Part shown: positions 25,754 through 34,962 of the stretch, piece after piece | Numbering within the stretch: the stretch's first letter is position 1 | Layout: each line of letters begins with the position of its first letter | Source of the DNA: Dawidia soli | GTDB lineage: Bacteria > Bacteroidota > Bacteroidia > Cytophagales > Cyclobacteriaceae | Direction: 5' to 3' | NCBI RefSeq assembly: GCF_018598185.1 | Contig: NZ_JAHESC010000035.1 | Span: 19,080-83,079, forward strand | Length of the DNA stretch: 64,000 nt | The notes under the pieces: generated by a model | What the model was told of the DNA's origin: nothing | What the model saw: only the letters and a program-made list of their open reading frames with translations | Databases searched by the model: none | Program-made: the position numbers and the translations under genes

Positions 25754-26842
25754 ATGAAGCCCCGCTACTATATCGTCCTGTCGCTCGTGTTGGGAGGCGC
25801 GGCGTATGGGTGTATCGATGACCACCTGACACCACATCCGCCGGCACCGTCTTTTTCACGGGGACTGTTCATCACCAATGAGGGGAACTTCATGTATGGC
25901 AATGCATCGCTCTCCTATTACAACATCGAAGACAAGACCGTTGTGAGCGATGTGTTTTTCGATGCCACCGGTGTGCCGTTGGGTGATGTAGCGCAGTCCA
26001 TGGTGATCCGCGACAGTCTTGGCTATATCGTGGTGAACAACAGCGGCAAGATCTATGTCATCAACATTAACACGTTTGAATATGTCGGGAAGATCACGGG
26101 GTTGACATCGCCCCGGTACATTCATTTTATCAACGACGAAAAGGCCTACGTCACCGATCTGTATGCCAAGGCCATCACGATCGTCAACCCCAGGACATTC
26201 GGCATAACCGGCACCATCAGTGTCGCCAACCACGATACCCGGTTCTACCAGCATCCCACCGAGCAAATGGTGCAGTATAAGAACTTCGTGTTCACCAATT
26301 GCTGGTCGTATGACAACAAAATTCTGGTGATCGATACAAATACCGACCAGGTGGTAGATTCCATTACTACGCTCATCCAGCCCACCAGCATCGTGCTGGA
26401 TAAGTTCGATAAGATCTGGACCGTGACCGACGGGGGGTACCGCGGCAGTCCCTATGGCTACGAAGCACCCGGTCTGATCAGGATAGACGCGGCGACCCGC
26501 GAGATAGAACAAATATTCCGCTTCCAACGAGGTGACTGGCCATCCGAGCTTTGTCTCAACGGCACCGGCGATACATTGTATTTCATCAACCGGCATATCT
26601 ACAAGCTACCCGTCATCGCCCGGGCATTTCCACAATGGCCCTTTATCTATAGCAAGTATAAAGAACAGTATAACGGGGGCTACTACGGCCTCGCCGTAGA
26701 CGGAAAGACGTCCGAAGTATACGTGGCCGATGCGATCGATTACGTACAGCCGGGGGTTATCTATCGCTATACCCCGCAGGGGGCAGCGGTGGACTCTTTC
26801 AAAGTAGGGATCATACCCGGAGCGTTTTGTTTTAAACCTTAA
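25754..26842 (+). CDS. btuG: BtuG-like beta-propeller lipoprotein
   Basis: 362 residues with a lipoprotein signal ([14 protein letters not shown], Cys near residue 20). The mature part is a YncE/DUF5074-type propeller: [20 protein letters not shown] at the start, then [65 protein letters not shown] and a blade-closing end. This matches BtuG, the surface lipoprotein that binds cobalamin with very high affinity and sits on BtuB in Bacteroides. It begins 1 bp after the receptor stop. Strong by family and context. Confidence 0.82.
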   Translation: MKPRYYIVLSLVLGGAAYGCIDDHLTPHPPAPSFSRGLFITNEGNFMYGNASLSYYNIEDKTVVSDVFFDATGVPLGDVAQSMVIRDSLGYIVVNNSGKIYVININTFEYVGKITGLTSPRYIHFINDEKAYVTDLYAKAITIVNPRTFGITGTISVANHDTRFYQHPTEQMVQYKNFVFTNCWSYDNKILVIDTNTDQVVDSITTLIQPTSIVLDKFDKIWTVTDGGYRGSPYGYEAPGLIRIDAATREIEQIFRFQRGDWPSELCLNGTGDTLYFINRHIYKLPVIARAFPQWPFIYSKYKEQYNGGYYGLAVDGKTSEVYVADAIDYVQPGVIYRYTPQGAAVDSFKVGIIPGAFCFKP

Positions 26843-26885
26843 GTTTTCAGTTATACCAGATGTTTAACATTAAATTACAAAAACC

Positions 26886-27860
26886 ATGAAAAAACAATTG
26901 ATTCTTGCCACGTGTGCTGCCATGCTCACACTCGTTGGCTGCCAGGAAACAGAAGTAAGCAAAGGCACCGGGCTGACACAGCCCGAGCTGCAAGCAGCAA
27001 GTCACCTTCCTCCTCCCGCAAACTTTTCCGATGTATCGTCCCCTGCCGGCCGGGTAGCGCTGGCGCCTACGAAGTATATCACCCAGGTGTTTGAATACAG
27101 CCCGGCGCCGGGGCAGTTCATTAACAAATTGCCGGTCTATGCCGCAGGCAACAACGCGGCGGCCATGGCGGCCAAAGCAGCCACGGCGCTGGTAGGCAAG
27201 ACCAACGGCCTGGTTTGCCTGGGTGCATTCGGGGGGTATATCGTAGTGGGATTCGATCACACCATTGCGAACGTAACCGGTAAAGACTTCAAAGTATATG
27301 GCAATGCATTCGCCGATTGGTCGGAAGCAGGCATCGTCATGGTGTCGCGCGACGTCAACGGCAACGGTCTGCCGGATGACGTCTGGTACGAGCTTGCCGG
27401 AAGCGAATACAGCAACGTCAACACCATCCACAACTACTCGATCACCTACACCAAGCCCAGCCCGCTGAATGCCGACGTTCCCTGGACCGACAACCAGGGC
27501 AACTCCGGCGTGGTGAAACGCAACAGCTTTCATACACAAGCATCCTACTACCCGCAGTGGCAGGGGAACACCATCACCTTTACCGGCACACGCGTATGGC
27601 CGAATGCCTATGACTCCGATCCTTCCGCCACCGAGCATTGGGTTGCTCCCGCGTACGCCTGGGGGTATACCGACAACGTAGTGAACACAGACACCAACGC
27701 CACGTTCGATATTTCCTGGGCTGTAAACGCCAGCGGCACACCGGTAACCCTCACGGGCATAGACTTCGTCAAAGTATACACTGCCACCATCCAGGATGCC
27801 GGCTGGCTGGGCGAAGTCTCCACCGAAATCGCCGGCATTGAAGACATCAACATCCCCTAA
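26886..27860 (+). CDS. Surface lipoprotein of the B12 locus, paralog of the 21323 protein
   Basis: 324 residues with a lipoprotein signal (AAMLTLVGCQETEV, Cys near 20). From about residue 58 it tracks the N-terminal part of the 820-residue protein: FEYSPAPGQFIN, LGAFGGYIVVGFDHTI, DVNGNGLPDDVWYELAGSEY, VPWTDNQGN, DAGWLGEVSTEIAGI. No T9SS domain. Similar cell-surface proteins sit in B12 loci of Bacteroides; whether it binds corrinoids, as BtuH-type proteins do, is inference. It follows btuG by 43 bp and ends the operon; a 9-bp GC hairpin lies 9 bp after the stop. Confidence 0.78.
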   Translation: MKKQLILATCAAMLTLVGCQETEVSKGTGLTQPELQAASHLPPPANFSDVSSPAGRVALAPTKYITQVFEYSPAPGQFINKLPVYAAGNNAAAMAAKAATALVGKTNGLVCLGAFGGYIVVGFDHTIANVTGKDFKVYGNAFADWSEAGIVMVSRDVNGNGLPDDVWYELAGSEYSNVNTIHNYSITYTKPSPLNADVPWTDNQGNSGVVKRNSFHTQASYYPQWQGNTITFTGTRVWPNAYDSDPSATEHWVAPAYAWGYTDNVVNTDTNATFDISWAVNASGTPVTLTGIDFVKVYTATIQDAGWLGEVSTEIAGIEDINIP

Positions 27861-27868
27861 CGAATACC

Positions 27869-27950
27869 TGGCGGGCCTTAGCCCGCCAGTTTCCCAACCT
27901 GGCGCCGGTCTCCGACCGGTGCCCAGTTTGGCTGCGGTCTCCCGACCGCC
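27869..27950. repeat. Modular palindromic intergenic repeat, copy 1 (includes operon-end hairpin)
   Basis: Three hairpins in a row: CTGGCGGGC/GCCCGCCAG (27869-27890, loop CTTA), CTGGCGCCGGTC/GACCGGTGCCCAG (27900-27927), and GCGGTC-TCCC-GACCGC (27935-27950). The first may end the B12 operon transcript. The second and third recur almost unchanged, in the same order, at 34799-34866. No coding potential. Confidence 0.75.
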
Positions 27951-28234
27951 TTTCGAACGTCAGCGCCCAGCCTTACCCCCAAACCCCATAAAGTGTAACC
28001 ATTCCCGCTACCACTCCTTATATAATAAGGCAAATTGATGCATTGCCCATCTTTATTTAATAACTTCCACCACGCTACCTACCGAACGTTGTGCCAAAGG
28101 CGACCACGATAGTCCCGTGACATGGGGTACAAGCCTTTAGACGCCGGCCTCAATCTTAACCGTATTCAACAGACTTCACACGATTGCGGCAAAATATTGA
28201 CCAGATGCCGTTGTATTTGTGAACCCAAAAGCGA

Positions 28235-28260
28235 TTCCTTTGCGTTAACAAATTTGTTAA
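28235..28260 (+). promoter_or_regulatory. TetR-type operator with overlapping -7 box
   Basis: TTAACAAATTTGTTAA (28245-28260) is a perfect 16-bp palindrome. It follows directly on TTCCTTTG (28235-28242), which resembles the -7 box TAnnTTTG. It ends 17 bp before the GTG start of the TetR gene, the classical position for an autorepression operator. It is the best candidate for the binding site of this regulator. Confidence 0.6.
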
Positions 28261-28277
28261 ACAATATCGATAAGGCC

Positions 28278-28901
28278 GTGAGTGCCCCCGAGCAACAACA
28301 AACCGAAGTCCTGATTAAAGAGAAAGCCCGTGTGCTTTTCTTTCAAAAAGGATTTCTCAATGCGACCACCCAGGAGATCGCAGACGAAGCCGGTGTAAAC
28401 CGTGCGTTGATACACTATTACTTCCGGTCGCGCGAGCAACTGCTCGACACCTTGCTGGAAGAGGTCGTCACCGAGAAGCGCGAACGGGTGAAGGCCATCT
28501 TCACCAGCGACCGCCCCTTCCGGCATAAGATCGCACTATATATCGAAAAGGTGATAGACGTCGGCATTACCTATCCCTACCTGGAGAATTTTATTATTTC
28601 CGAAACGGCCCGCGATCCGGAGAAGACCAAGATCTTCTGCAGCAAAGACAAGCAGCGTTCCTCCGTCATGATCCGCCAGCAGCTACAAGACGAGATCGAG
28701 GCCGGCCGCATGGCGCCGATCCCGACCGAGCATTTTATGGTCAACCTGGTATCGATGTGTAACTACCCGCTGTTAGCCAAAAACGTTCTGCAGAGTGTAC
28801 ACGGCATGAGCGACGCGACATACCGTAAATTCCTCCAGGAACGTAAACAAGTGATCTACCGCACCATCTTCAACGAAGAAATGCCCGAAGGTATTTCCTG
28901 A
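28278..28901 (+). CDS. TetR-family regulator of the adjacent RND efflux operon
   Basis: About 207 residues from the GTG at 28278 (VSAPEQQQTEVLI). The longer frame from 28122 covers the promoter and palindrome and adds 52 residues with no domain, so the GTG start is preferred. The HTH is typical: AARVLFFQKGF-like helix 1 (KARVLFFQKGFLNATTQEI), ADEAGVNRALIHYYFRSREQLL recognition region. The C-terminal ligand domain is helical. Its end lies 57 bp before the TolC-type gene on the same strand. By position it probably represses itself and the efflux genes, as NalC/AcrR-type proteins do. Confidence 0.85.
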   Translation: MSAPEQQQTEVLIKEKARVLFFQKGFLNATTQEIADEAGVNRALIHYYFRSREQLLDTLLEEVVTEKRERVKAIFTSDRPFRHKIALYIEKVIDVGITYPYLENFIISETARDPEKTKIFCSKDKQRSSVMIRQQLQDEIEAGRMAPIPTEHFMVNLVSMCNYPLLAKNVLQSVHGMSDATYRKFLQERKQVIYRTIFNEEMPEGIS

Positions 28902-28958
28902 CCGTCCGCACACACTAACCTGCTTATATACTTACTTCAGAAGAACTATTTATTATTT

Positions 28959-30314
28959 ATGCTACTATCTCAAAGAGAAAAAAGACCACTAACCCTGATA
29001 CTGTTATTGGTACTGTTCGCGCCGGCCATGCTCTTCGCACAAGAGCAGACCCAGCAGCCGGCAGTTTCCGATAGCCTGTTACAGGAGGCGACCCTGGAAA
29101 GGATTGTGCAGTATGCCCTGGATCATCAGCCTTCGGTGAAACAGGCCGAAGCCGACCAGGAGATCGTCGAGGCGACCATCGACGGCAAGCTGGCCGACTG
29201 GTTCCCGCAGATCAATTTTGTCTATAACTATCAGCACAACGTAGACCTGCCGGTAAACGTCATCGGTGGCAACGAAATTCGCCTGGGCGTGGACAACACT
29301 TCGTCGTTGCAGCTTCAGGCTACACAGACGATCTTCAACCGCGACGTACTCCTGGCAGCACGCACGGCAAACAAAGTGCGTATCCAGGCCGAGCAGCAAT
29401 TGAGCTCGACCCGGATTGACGTGGTCGTAAATGTGTCGAAAGCCTTCTACGATGTACTGGCTACCACCCAGCAAATCAAGATCGGCCAGGAAGACATCAT
29501 ACGCCTGGAACGAAGCCTGAAAGACGCGAACGCCCAGTATACCGCCGGTGTAGTAGACAAGACCGACTTTAAACGTGCGCAGATTCAGCTGACAAACGGC
29601 AAGGCTACCCTCAAAGCCAACCAGGAAGCACTGAAATACAAGCTCGATTACCTGCGTGCACTGATGGGCTACCCGCCGAATGGCACCCTGAACATCCGGT
29701 ATGACACCCTGCAAATGGAGGGTGAGATTGCGATGGACACCGTGCAGGCGCTGAGCTACAACCAGCACATCGACTATAAATTGCTGTATACCCAGCGTGA
29801 GCTCCAGAAAGCAAACCTGAAGTATGCCTGGTGGGCATTCCTGCCGACCCTCAATGCGTTTGGTGCCTATATCGCCAACTATCAGAATAACGAGCTCAGC
29901 GAATTGTACGGCCAACGCTTTCCGAACTCCTATTTCGGCGCTACCTTGACACTCCCTATCTTCCAGGGGGGCAAACGTACGGCGCGCATCCGCGAGCAAC
30001 GATGGACACTGCAGAAGCTCGACTGGAGCATGGTAAACCTGCAAAACAACCTCACCACCGAGTACTCGCGCGCCATGGCTACCTACAAAAGCAGCCTGTC
30101 CACCTACCTGGCGTTGAAAGAGAACGTGGTGCTGGCCGAGGAAGTATACAACGTCGTGCAGTTGCAGTACCGCAGCGGTATCCGTCCATACCTCGACGTG
30201 ACGATCGCCGAAACCGATCTGCGTACCGTACGCATCAACTACTTCAACGCCCTGTACCAGGTGCTTGCCGCCAAGATCGACGTACAACGTGCGCTGGGAC
30301 AAATCAATTACTAA
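28959..30314 (+). CDS. TolC-family outer-membrane efflux protein
   Basis: 451 residues with a signal peptide (about 8-27, ending LFAQEQTQQ). Two repeated long-helix/strand halves are visible: LERIVQYALDHQPSVKQAEAD...WFPQINFVYNYQ and later YAWWAFLPTLNAFGAYIANY...FGATLTLPIFQGGKRTARIREQ, the diagnostic TolC motif. It forms the outer-membrane duct of the tripartite pump with the two following genes. Gap to the adaptor gene is 21 bp. Placed first in the operon, as usual in Bacteroidota. Confidence 0.93.
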   Translation: MLLSQREKRPLTLILLLVLFAPAMLFAQEQTQQPAVSDSLLQEATLERIVQYALDHQPSVKQAEADQEIVEATIDGKLADWFPQINFVYNYQHNVDLPVNVIGGNEIRLGVDNTSSLQLQATQTIFNRDVLLAARTANKVRIQAEQQLSSTRIDVVVNVSKAFYDVLATTQQIKIGQEDIIRLERSLKDANAQYTAGVVDKTDFKRAQIQLTNGKATLKANQEALKYKLDYLRALMGYPPNGTLNIRYDTLQMEGEIAMDTVQALSYNQHIDYKLLYTQRELQKANLKYAWWAFLPTLNAFGAYIANYQNNELSELYGQRFPNSYFGATLTLPIFQGGKRTARIREQRWTLQKLDWSMVNLQNNLTTEYSRAMATYKSSLSTYLALKENVVLAEEVYNVVQLQYRSGIRPYLDVTIAETDLRTVRINYFNALYQVLAAKIDVQRALGQINY

Positions 30315-30335
30315 TTAACATTCTCAAACATCTAT

Positions 30336-31526
30336 ATGTCAGTGAACACAATACAGAACTATTCAGTACTCGGCCTGCTGCTGCTGGCAGTGGCATGCGG
30401 TAAAAAAGATCAACCGGGTGCGATGCAAGGACCGCCGCCGGCGGGTGTCGTACTGCACGAGGTGAAAGCTTCCGATGCTGTTTATTATGATGAATACCCC
30501 GCCACCGTGCGCGCCCTGAACGAAGTAGAGCTGCGGGCACAGGTGAACGGATATATTACCGCCATCCACTTCACCGAAGGCGAGAAAGTAAAAAAAGGAC
30601 AAAAACTGTACTCGATCGATCAGCAACAATACCAGGCAACCTACCAGCAGGCGGAAGCCAACCTGGCGGTACAAGAGGCCAACCTGCTCAAAGCCGAGCG
30701 TGACGTAGAGCGTTACCGCGAGCTGGCCAAGAGCGATGCGATCGCCAAACAACAGGTAGACTATGCCGAAGCAGCCTACGCCGCGGCCCTGAAGCAAGTA
30801 GACGCCGCCAAAGCAAGCGTGCGGGGTGTACAGACCAACGTGCGCTATTCTACGATCACCGCACCGTTTGAAGGGACCATCGGCATCTCGCAAGTGCGCC
30901 TGGGCGCAGCGGTATCGGCCGGCCAGACGTTGCTGAACACCATCTCATCAGACGACCCGATCGCGGCCGATATCACCGTCGATCAGAAAGAGATCCTGCG
31001 CTTCACACAACTGCAAGCCAAAGGCCAAAGCCCGAAGGACTCTACCTTCCGTCTTGCCTTCGGCGGCGAAGTATATAACAAGCCCGGCAAGATCAGCGTG
31101 ATCGACCGTGCGGTAGACCCCAACACCGGTTCCATCCGCATGCGTCTCACATTCCCCAACGCCGGCAACGTGCTGCGGGCGGGTATGAGCGGTACGCTGC
31201 AAGTATTGTCGACATCCAGCACCGCCGCCGTATTGATCCCCTACAAATCCGTTACCGAGCAGCTCGGAGAGTTCTTTGTATATGTAACCGTACCCGACAA
31301 CAAAGTAACGCAGCGCAAAATAACGCTGGGCCAGCAGATCGGAAACAACGTGATCGTGAAGAGCGGCCTGCAAGCCGGCGAAACGATCGTGGTGGAAGGT
31401 GTGCAGAACTTGCGCGAAGGCGCTTCCTATGCAGTCGTACAACCCGGTGCAGCGCCGGGAGCGCCCGCAGCAGGTGCTCCGGCCGCCGGCGCAGCCAAGC
31501 CCGAAGCTAAGGCAGAAAAGAAATAA
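30336..31526 (+). CDS. RND efflux periplasmic adaptor (MexA/AcrA type)
   Basis: 396 residues with a lipoprotein signal (LGLLLLAVACGKKDQ, Cys near residue 21). The order is barrel/lipoyl half-motif (VELRAQVNGYITAIHFTEGE), coiled-coil hairpin (QQAEANLAVQEANLLKAERDV and following), second lipoyl half (ITAPFEGTIGISQVRLGAAV), beta-barrel and membrane-proximal domain. The last 30 residues are a low-complexity Ala/Pro/Gly tail ending PEAKAEKK. It links the inner-membrane pump to the TolC-type duct. The permease gene follows after 32 bp. Confidence 0.94.
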   Translation: MSVNTIQNYSVLGLLLLAVACGKKDQPGAMQGPPPAGVVLHEVKASDAVYYDEYPATVRALNEVELRAQVNGYITAIHFTEGEKVKKGQKLYSIDQQQYQATYQQAEANLAVQEANLLKAERDVERYRELAKSDAIAKQQVDYAEAAYAAALKQVDAAKASVRGVQTNVRYSTITAPFEGTIGISQVRLGAAVSAGQTLLNTISSDDPIAADITVDQKEILRFTQLQAKGQSPKDSTFRLAFGGEVYNKPGKISVIDRAVDPNTGSIRMRLTFPNAGNVLRAGMSGTLQVLSTSSTAAVLIPYKSVTEQLGEFFVYVTVPDNKVTQRKITLGQQIGNNVIVKSGLQAGETIVVEGVQNLREGASYAVVQPGAAPGAPAAGAPAAGAAKPEAKAEKK

Positions 31527-31558
31527 CCGAGACGGATTCTATTACCATACGAAAAGCA

Positions 31559-34500
31559 ATGATAGCAGACGTATTTATAAAAAGGCCGGTCACTTCCATC
31601 GTCGTATCGGTGGTGATCGTACTGGTGGGATTGATCGCCATGACGACCCTTCCCATCTCGCAATATCCCGATATCACACCGCCCACGGTGTCCGTATCCG
31701 GTATCTATACGGGCGCGGATGCGCAGACGGTAGAACAGACCACGACCACGGCCATGGAAACGCAGATCAACGGTACCCCCGGCATGGCCTACATGTCTTC
31801 CAACAGTACCGGTAGTGGCCAAAGCAGCATCACCGTAACCTTCGACATCGGTACCGACATCAACATCGCTACCCTTGACGTTCAAAACCGCGTGAGCGTG
31901 GCCGAGCCGACGCTGCCCGAAGTCGTGCGCCGCCTCGGTGTGACCGTGCGCAAGCGTAACCCCAGTATCTTCATGGCGTTGGCGTTGTACTCCCCCGAAG
32001 GCACACACGACGCCGTGTTCCTCGGTAACTTCTCCAACATCTACATGAAAGACGCCTTGTCGCGTGTGAAAGGTGTCGGCGATATCTTTTCGCGTGGCGA
32101 CGACTTCAGTATGCGGATCTGGCTGAACCCCGAAAAGCTCGCCGCCCTGAACATGACACCGGCGGAAGTAACGGCCGCCCTGGCCGAGCAAAACCTGCAG
32201 GTAGCCGCCGGTTCGATAGGGGGTAACCCGCAGCGCAACGTCCAGGCATTTGAATACAACGTACTGACCAATAGCCGGATCAACAAGAAAGAAGACTTCG
32301 AGAACATCGTCGTGCGTACCAACCCCGCCACGGGCAACATGGTATACCTCAAAGATGTAGCCCGCGTCGAGCTGAAACGATTCGACTATGGCAACAACTC
32401 GTATGTGAACGGCAAGCCCTGCGCGTTCCTGCTTATATACCTCGCCCCGGGCGCCAACGCCCTGGAGACCGCCGAAGGCGTAAACCGCACCCTGGCGGAG
32501 ATGAAGAAAAGCTTTCCGAAAGATGTGGACTATCTCGTGCCCGTAGAGACAACGTCGGTGGTGGAAGTATCCATCAACGAAGTAGTGCACACCCTGGTGG
32601 AAGCCTTGTTGCTGGTGATCTTCGTGGTGTTCCTGTTCCTCCAGAACTGGCGCTCGACCCTGATCCCCATCCTGGCCATCCCCGTATCGTTGATCGGTAC
32701 CTTCATCTTCTTTATACCGTTCGGCTTTACCATCAACACCCTGACGCTGTTCGCCTTCGTATTGGCCATCGGTATCGTGGTGGACGACGCGATCGTCGTG
32801 GTGGAAGCCGTACAGCACAACATGGACCACGAAGGACTTTCGCCTAAAGAAGCCACGCAAAAAGCGATGCGGGAGATCAGCGGACCGGTAGTAGCCATCG
32901 CGTTGATCCTCACGGCCGTGTTCGTGCCCGTAGGTTTTGTGCCCGGTATCGTGGGCAAGCTCTATCAGCAGTTCGCGATCACCATCGCGATCTCCGTGCT
33001 GATCTCGGCATTCGTCGCCCTTTCGCTGACACCGGCCCTGTGTATGCTCATGCTGAAGCCCGCCGATAAGAATGGCAATAAGAACTTCCTTGACCGTTTC
33101 TTCGCAGCTTTCAACCGCTGGTTCGATCGCGTGTCACACGCCTATACCGGCGGTGTACACAGCTGGATCAAACGCACGCCGCTCGTCATGGTGATGATGG
33201 TGTGTGTATTCGTCGGACTGTTCCTGCTCTTTAAGAATAAACCGACGGGCTTCATCCCGCCGGAAGATGAGAAGCGCGTGATCGTTACATACGAATTGCC
33301 CGAAGGCGCGTCGACCCAGCGAAGCATCGCCATGATGCTGGAGCTGCAGAAACGTATCAAACAGATCCCGGCCGTCGATGTCGTGGGGGGCCTGGCAGGC
33401 CTGAACGTACTGACGTTCTCGAACAAATCGAACTCCGGTACGGTGTTCATCGCCCTGAAGCACTGGGAAGAGCGGAACCTCAAGACCGAAAGTGTACCAG
33501 CCATTATCGCCGAGATCCAGAAACGTACCGCCGACATCAAAGAGGCACGCGTGATTGCGATCGCGCCACCTGCCATCCCCGGCCTGGGCCAGTCGTCAGG
33601 GTTCACATTCGAGTTGCAACAGACGACGAGCACCGACGATGTGCAGAAGTTTGAAGGTGTACTGCGCAAATTCCTCGGCGCCGTTAACCAGCGCCCCGAG
33701 ATCGCCATGGCATACTCGTTCTTCACGGCACGCACGCCTAGCTACCAGGTTGACGTAGACAAAGAGAAGGCCAAGAAGCTTGGCGTATCCGTGGCCGAAG
33801 CATACGGAACACTGGCTACCCTGCTGGGAAGCTCGTACGTCAATGACTTCAACATCTACGGCCGGAACTTCCGCGTCGTGGCGCAAGCCGACTCGACATA
33901 CCGCGGCAACATCAACGACATCGGCCGCTACCGCGTGCGCAACAGCGCGGGCGGCATGGTACCGCTCAGCGCGCTGATCACCTCCCGCGTGATCGAAACG
34001 CCGGCCGTGGTGTCGCACTACAACCTGTATCGTTCCGCCGAGATCATGGGTTCTGCAAAGCCCGGCTTTAGCAGCGGCCAGGCCATCGAAGCCCTGCGCG
34101 AGGTGGCAGACCAGACATTACCCGCGGGCTATGGCTACGACTTTTCGGGCATGAGCCGCGAAGAGATCAAAGCCGGTAGCAGTACCGGTATGATCTTCGC
34201 CGTCTCTATCGTGTTTGTGTTCCTCTTCCTGGCAGCCCTGTATGAAAGCTGGTCCGTGCCGTTCTCCGTACTCTTTGCAGTACCCATCGGCGCCCTCGGA
34301 TCGATCCTCACGCTGACGTTCATGCCGGCCCTGACGAATAACATCTACGCGCAGATCGGTCTCATCACCCTCATCGGGTTGGCGGCAAAGAACGCCATCC
34401 TGATCGTCGAGTTCGCCAAAGAGCGTTTTGACAGAGGCATCGACGTGATCCCGGCTACGCTCGAAGCCGTGCAGCTGCGTCTCCGCCCCATCATCATGAC

Positions 34501-34732
34501 GTCGCTGGCGTTCATCCTGGGGGTGTTGCCGCTGGCCTTCTCCGCCGGAGCTGGCGCCGAAGCGCGCAAAACCATCGGCTGGACAGTAGCCGGAGGGATG
34601 GTTGCTGCAAGCTCGCTGGCCATCTTCGTGGTGCCCGTACTCTACGTCCTGGTAACCAAGATCGCCTACCGCAACCGCAAGATCGAAGAACCACCCGCAT
34701 ACGCCGTCGAGCAACCCATCACACCGCACTAA
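31559..34732 (+). CDS. RND multidrug efflux permease (AcrB/HAE1 family)
   Basis: 1057 residues, the usual length for HAE1 pumps. N-terminal MIADVFIKRPVTSIVVSVV, periplasmic loops with QYPDITPPTVSVSGIYTGAD, transmembrane motif GIVVDDAIVVVEAVQHN containing the paired Asp residues of the proton relay, and GLAAKNAILIVEFAKE in the C-terminal half. It exports drugs, dyes or other amphiphiles with proton influx. Last gene of the operon, followed by a strong terminator. Substrates cannot be told from sequence. Confidence 0.95.
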   Translation: MIADVFIKRPVTSIVVSVVIVLVGLIAMTTLPISQYPDITPPTVSVSGIYTGADAQTVEQTTTTAMETQINGTPGMAYMSSNSTGSGQSSITVTFDIGTDINIATLDVQNRVSVAEPTLPEVVRRLGVTVRKRNPSIFMALALYSPEGTHDAVFLGNFSNIYMKDALSRVKGVGDIFSRGDDFSMRIWLNPEKLAALNMTPAEVTAALAEQNLQVAAGSIGGNPQRNVQAFEYNVLTNSRINKKEDFENIVVRTNPATGNMVYLKDVARVELKRFDYGNNSYVNGKPCAFLLIYLAPGANALETAEGVNRTLAEMKKSFPKDVDYLVPVETTSVVEVSINEVVHTLVEALLLVIFVVFLFLQNWRSTLIPILAIPVSLIGTFIFFIPFGFTINTLTLFAFVLAIGIVVDDAIVVVEAVQHNMDHEGLSPKEATQKAMREISGPVVAIALILTAVFVPVGFVPGIVGKLYQQFAITIAISVLISAFVALSLTPALCMLMLKPADKNGNKNFLDRFFAAFNRWFDRVSHAYTGGVHSWIKRTPLVMVMMVCVFVGLFLLFKNKPTGFIPPEDEKRVIVTYELPEGASTQRSIAMMLELQKRIKQIPAVDVVGGLAGLNVLTFSNKSNSGTVFIALKHWEERNLKTESVPAIIAEIQKRTADIKEARVIAIAPPAIPGLGQSSGFTFELQQTTSTDDVQKFEGVLRKFLGAVNQRPEIAMAYSFFTARTPSYQVDVDKEKAKKLGVSVAEAYGTLATLLGSSYVNDFNIYGRNFRVVAQADSTYRGNINDIGRYRVRNSAGGMVPLSALITSRVIETPAVVSHYNLYRSAEIMGSAKPGFSSGQAIEALREVADQTLPAGYGYDFSGMSREEIKAGSSTGMIFAVSIVFVFLFLAALYESWSVPFSVLFAVPIGALGSILTLTFMPALTNNIYAQIGLITLIGLAAKNAILIVEFAKERFDRGIDVIPATLEAVQLRLRPIIMTSLAFILGVLPLAFSAGAGAEARKTIGWTVAGGMVAASSLAIFVVPVLYVLVTKIAYRNRKIEEPPAYAVEQPITPH

Positions 34733-34751
34733 ACGGTCAAATCATAACACC

Positions 34752-34785
34752 AAGCTGCCCTGGTTTCCCGGGGCAGCTTTTTTTT
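34752..34785 (+). terminator. Rho-independent terminator of the efflux operon
   Basis: AAGCTGCCC (34752-34760) pairs with GGGCAGCTT (34771-34779) and is followed by eight T. It lies 19 bp after the permease stop codon. The stem may extend inward with a TGG/CCCG-type partial pairing. Confidence 0.88.
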
Positions 34786-34798
34786 ATGCCAGCGGCAT

Positions 34799-34866
34799 CT
34801 GGCGCCGGTCTTAACCCCGTCCCGGGGTGAGACCGGTGCCACGTATGGCTGCGGTCTCCCGACCGC
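34799..34866. repeat. Modular palindromic intergenic repeat, copy 2
   Basis: CTGGCGCCGGTCT (34799-34811) pairs with AGACCGGTGCCA, enclosing an inner ACCCC/GGGGT stem. TGGCTGCGGTC-TCCC-GACCGCC follows (to 34866). The outer arms and the second hairpin are nearly identical to those at 27900-27950, so both copies come from one source element. It sits just behind the terminator of the efflux operon. Confidence 0.75.
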
Positions 34867-34962
34867 CGTGAGCAATGGTACCACATTTTTCAACTACTAC
34901 TGACATACCCTTGTCACCGACCAGCGCCAGATTGCGTTGTACAAAATAAAACCACAAACGAT

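Noticed and set aside
28122..28277. N-terminal extension of the TetR gene
   Set aside because: It would cover the -7-like box and the 16-bp palindrome and has no domain; the GTG at 28278 fits the family length.
29079..30302. 407-residue minus-strand frame opposite the TolC gene
   Set aside because: Antisense shadow of a clear TolC family gene.
31427..32860. 477-residue minus-strand frame opposite the RND genes
   Set aside because: Antisense to conserved pump sequence, with His/Gly/Arg-biased composition; no domain.
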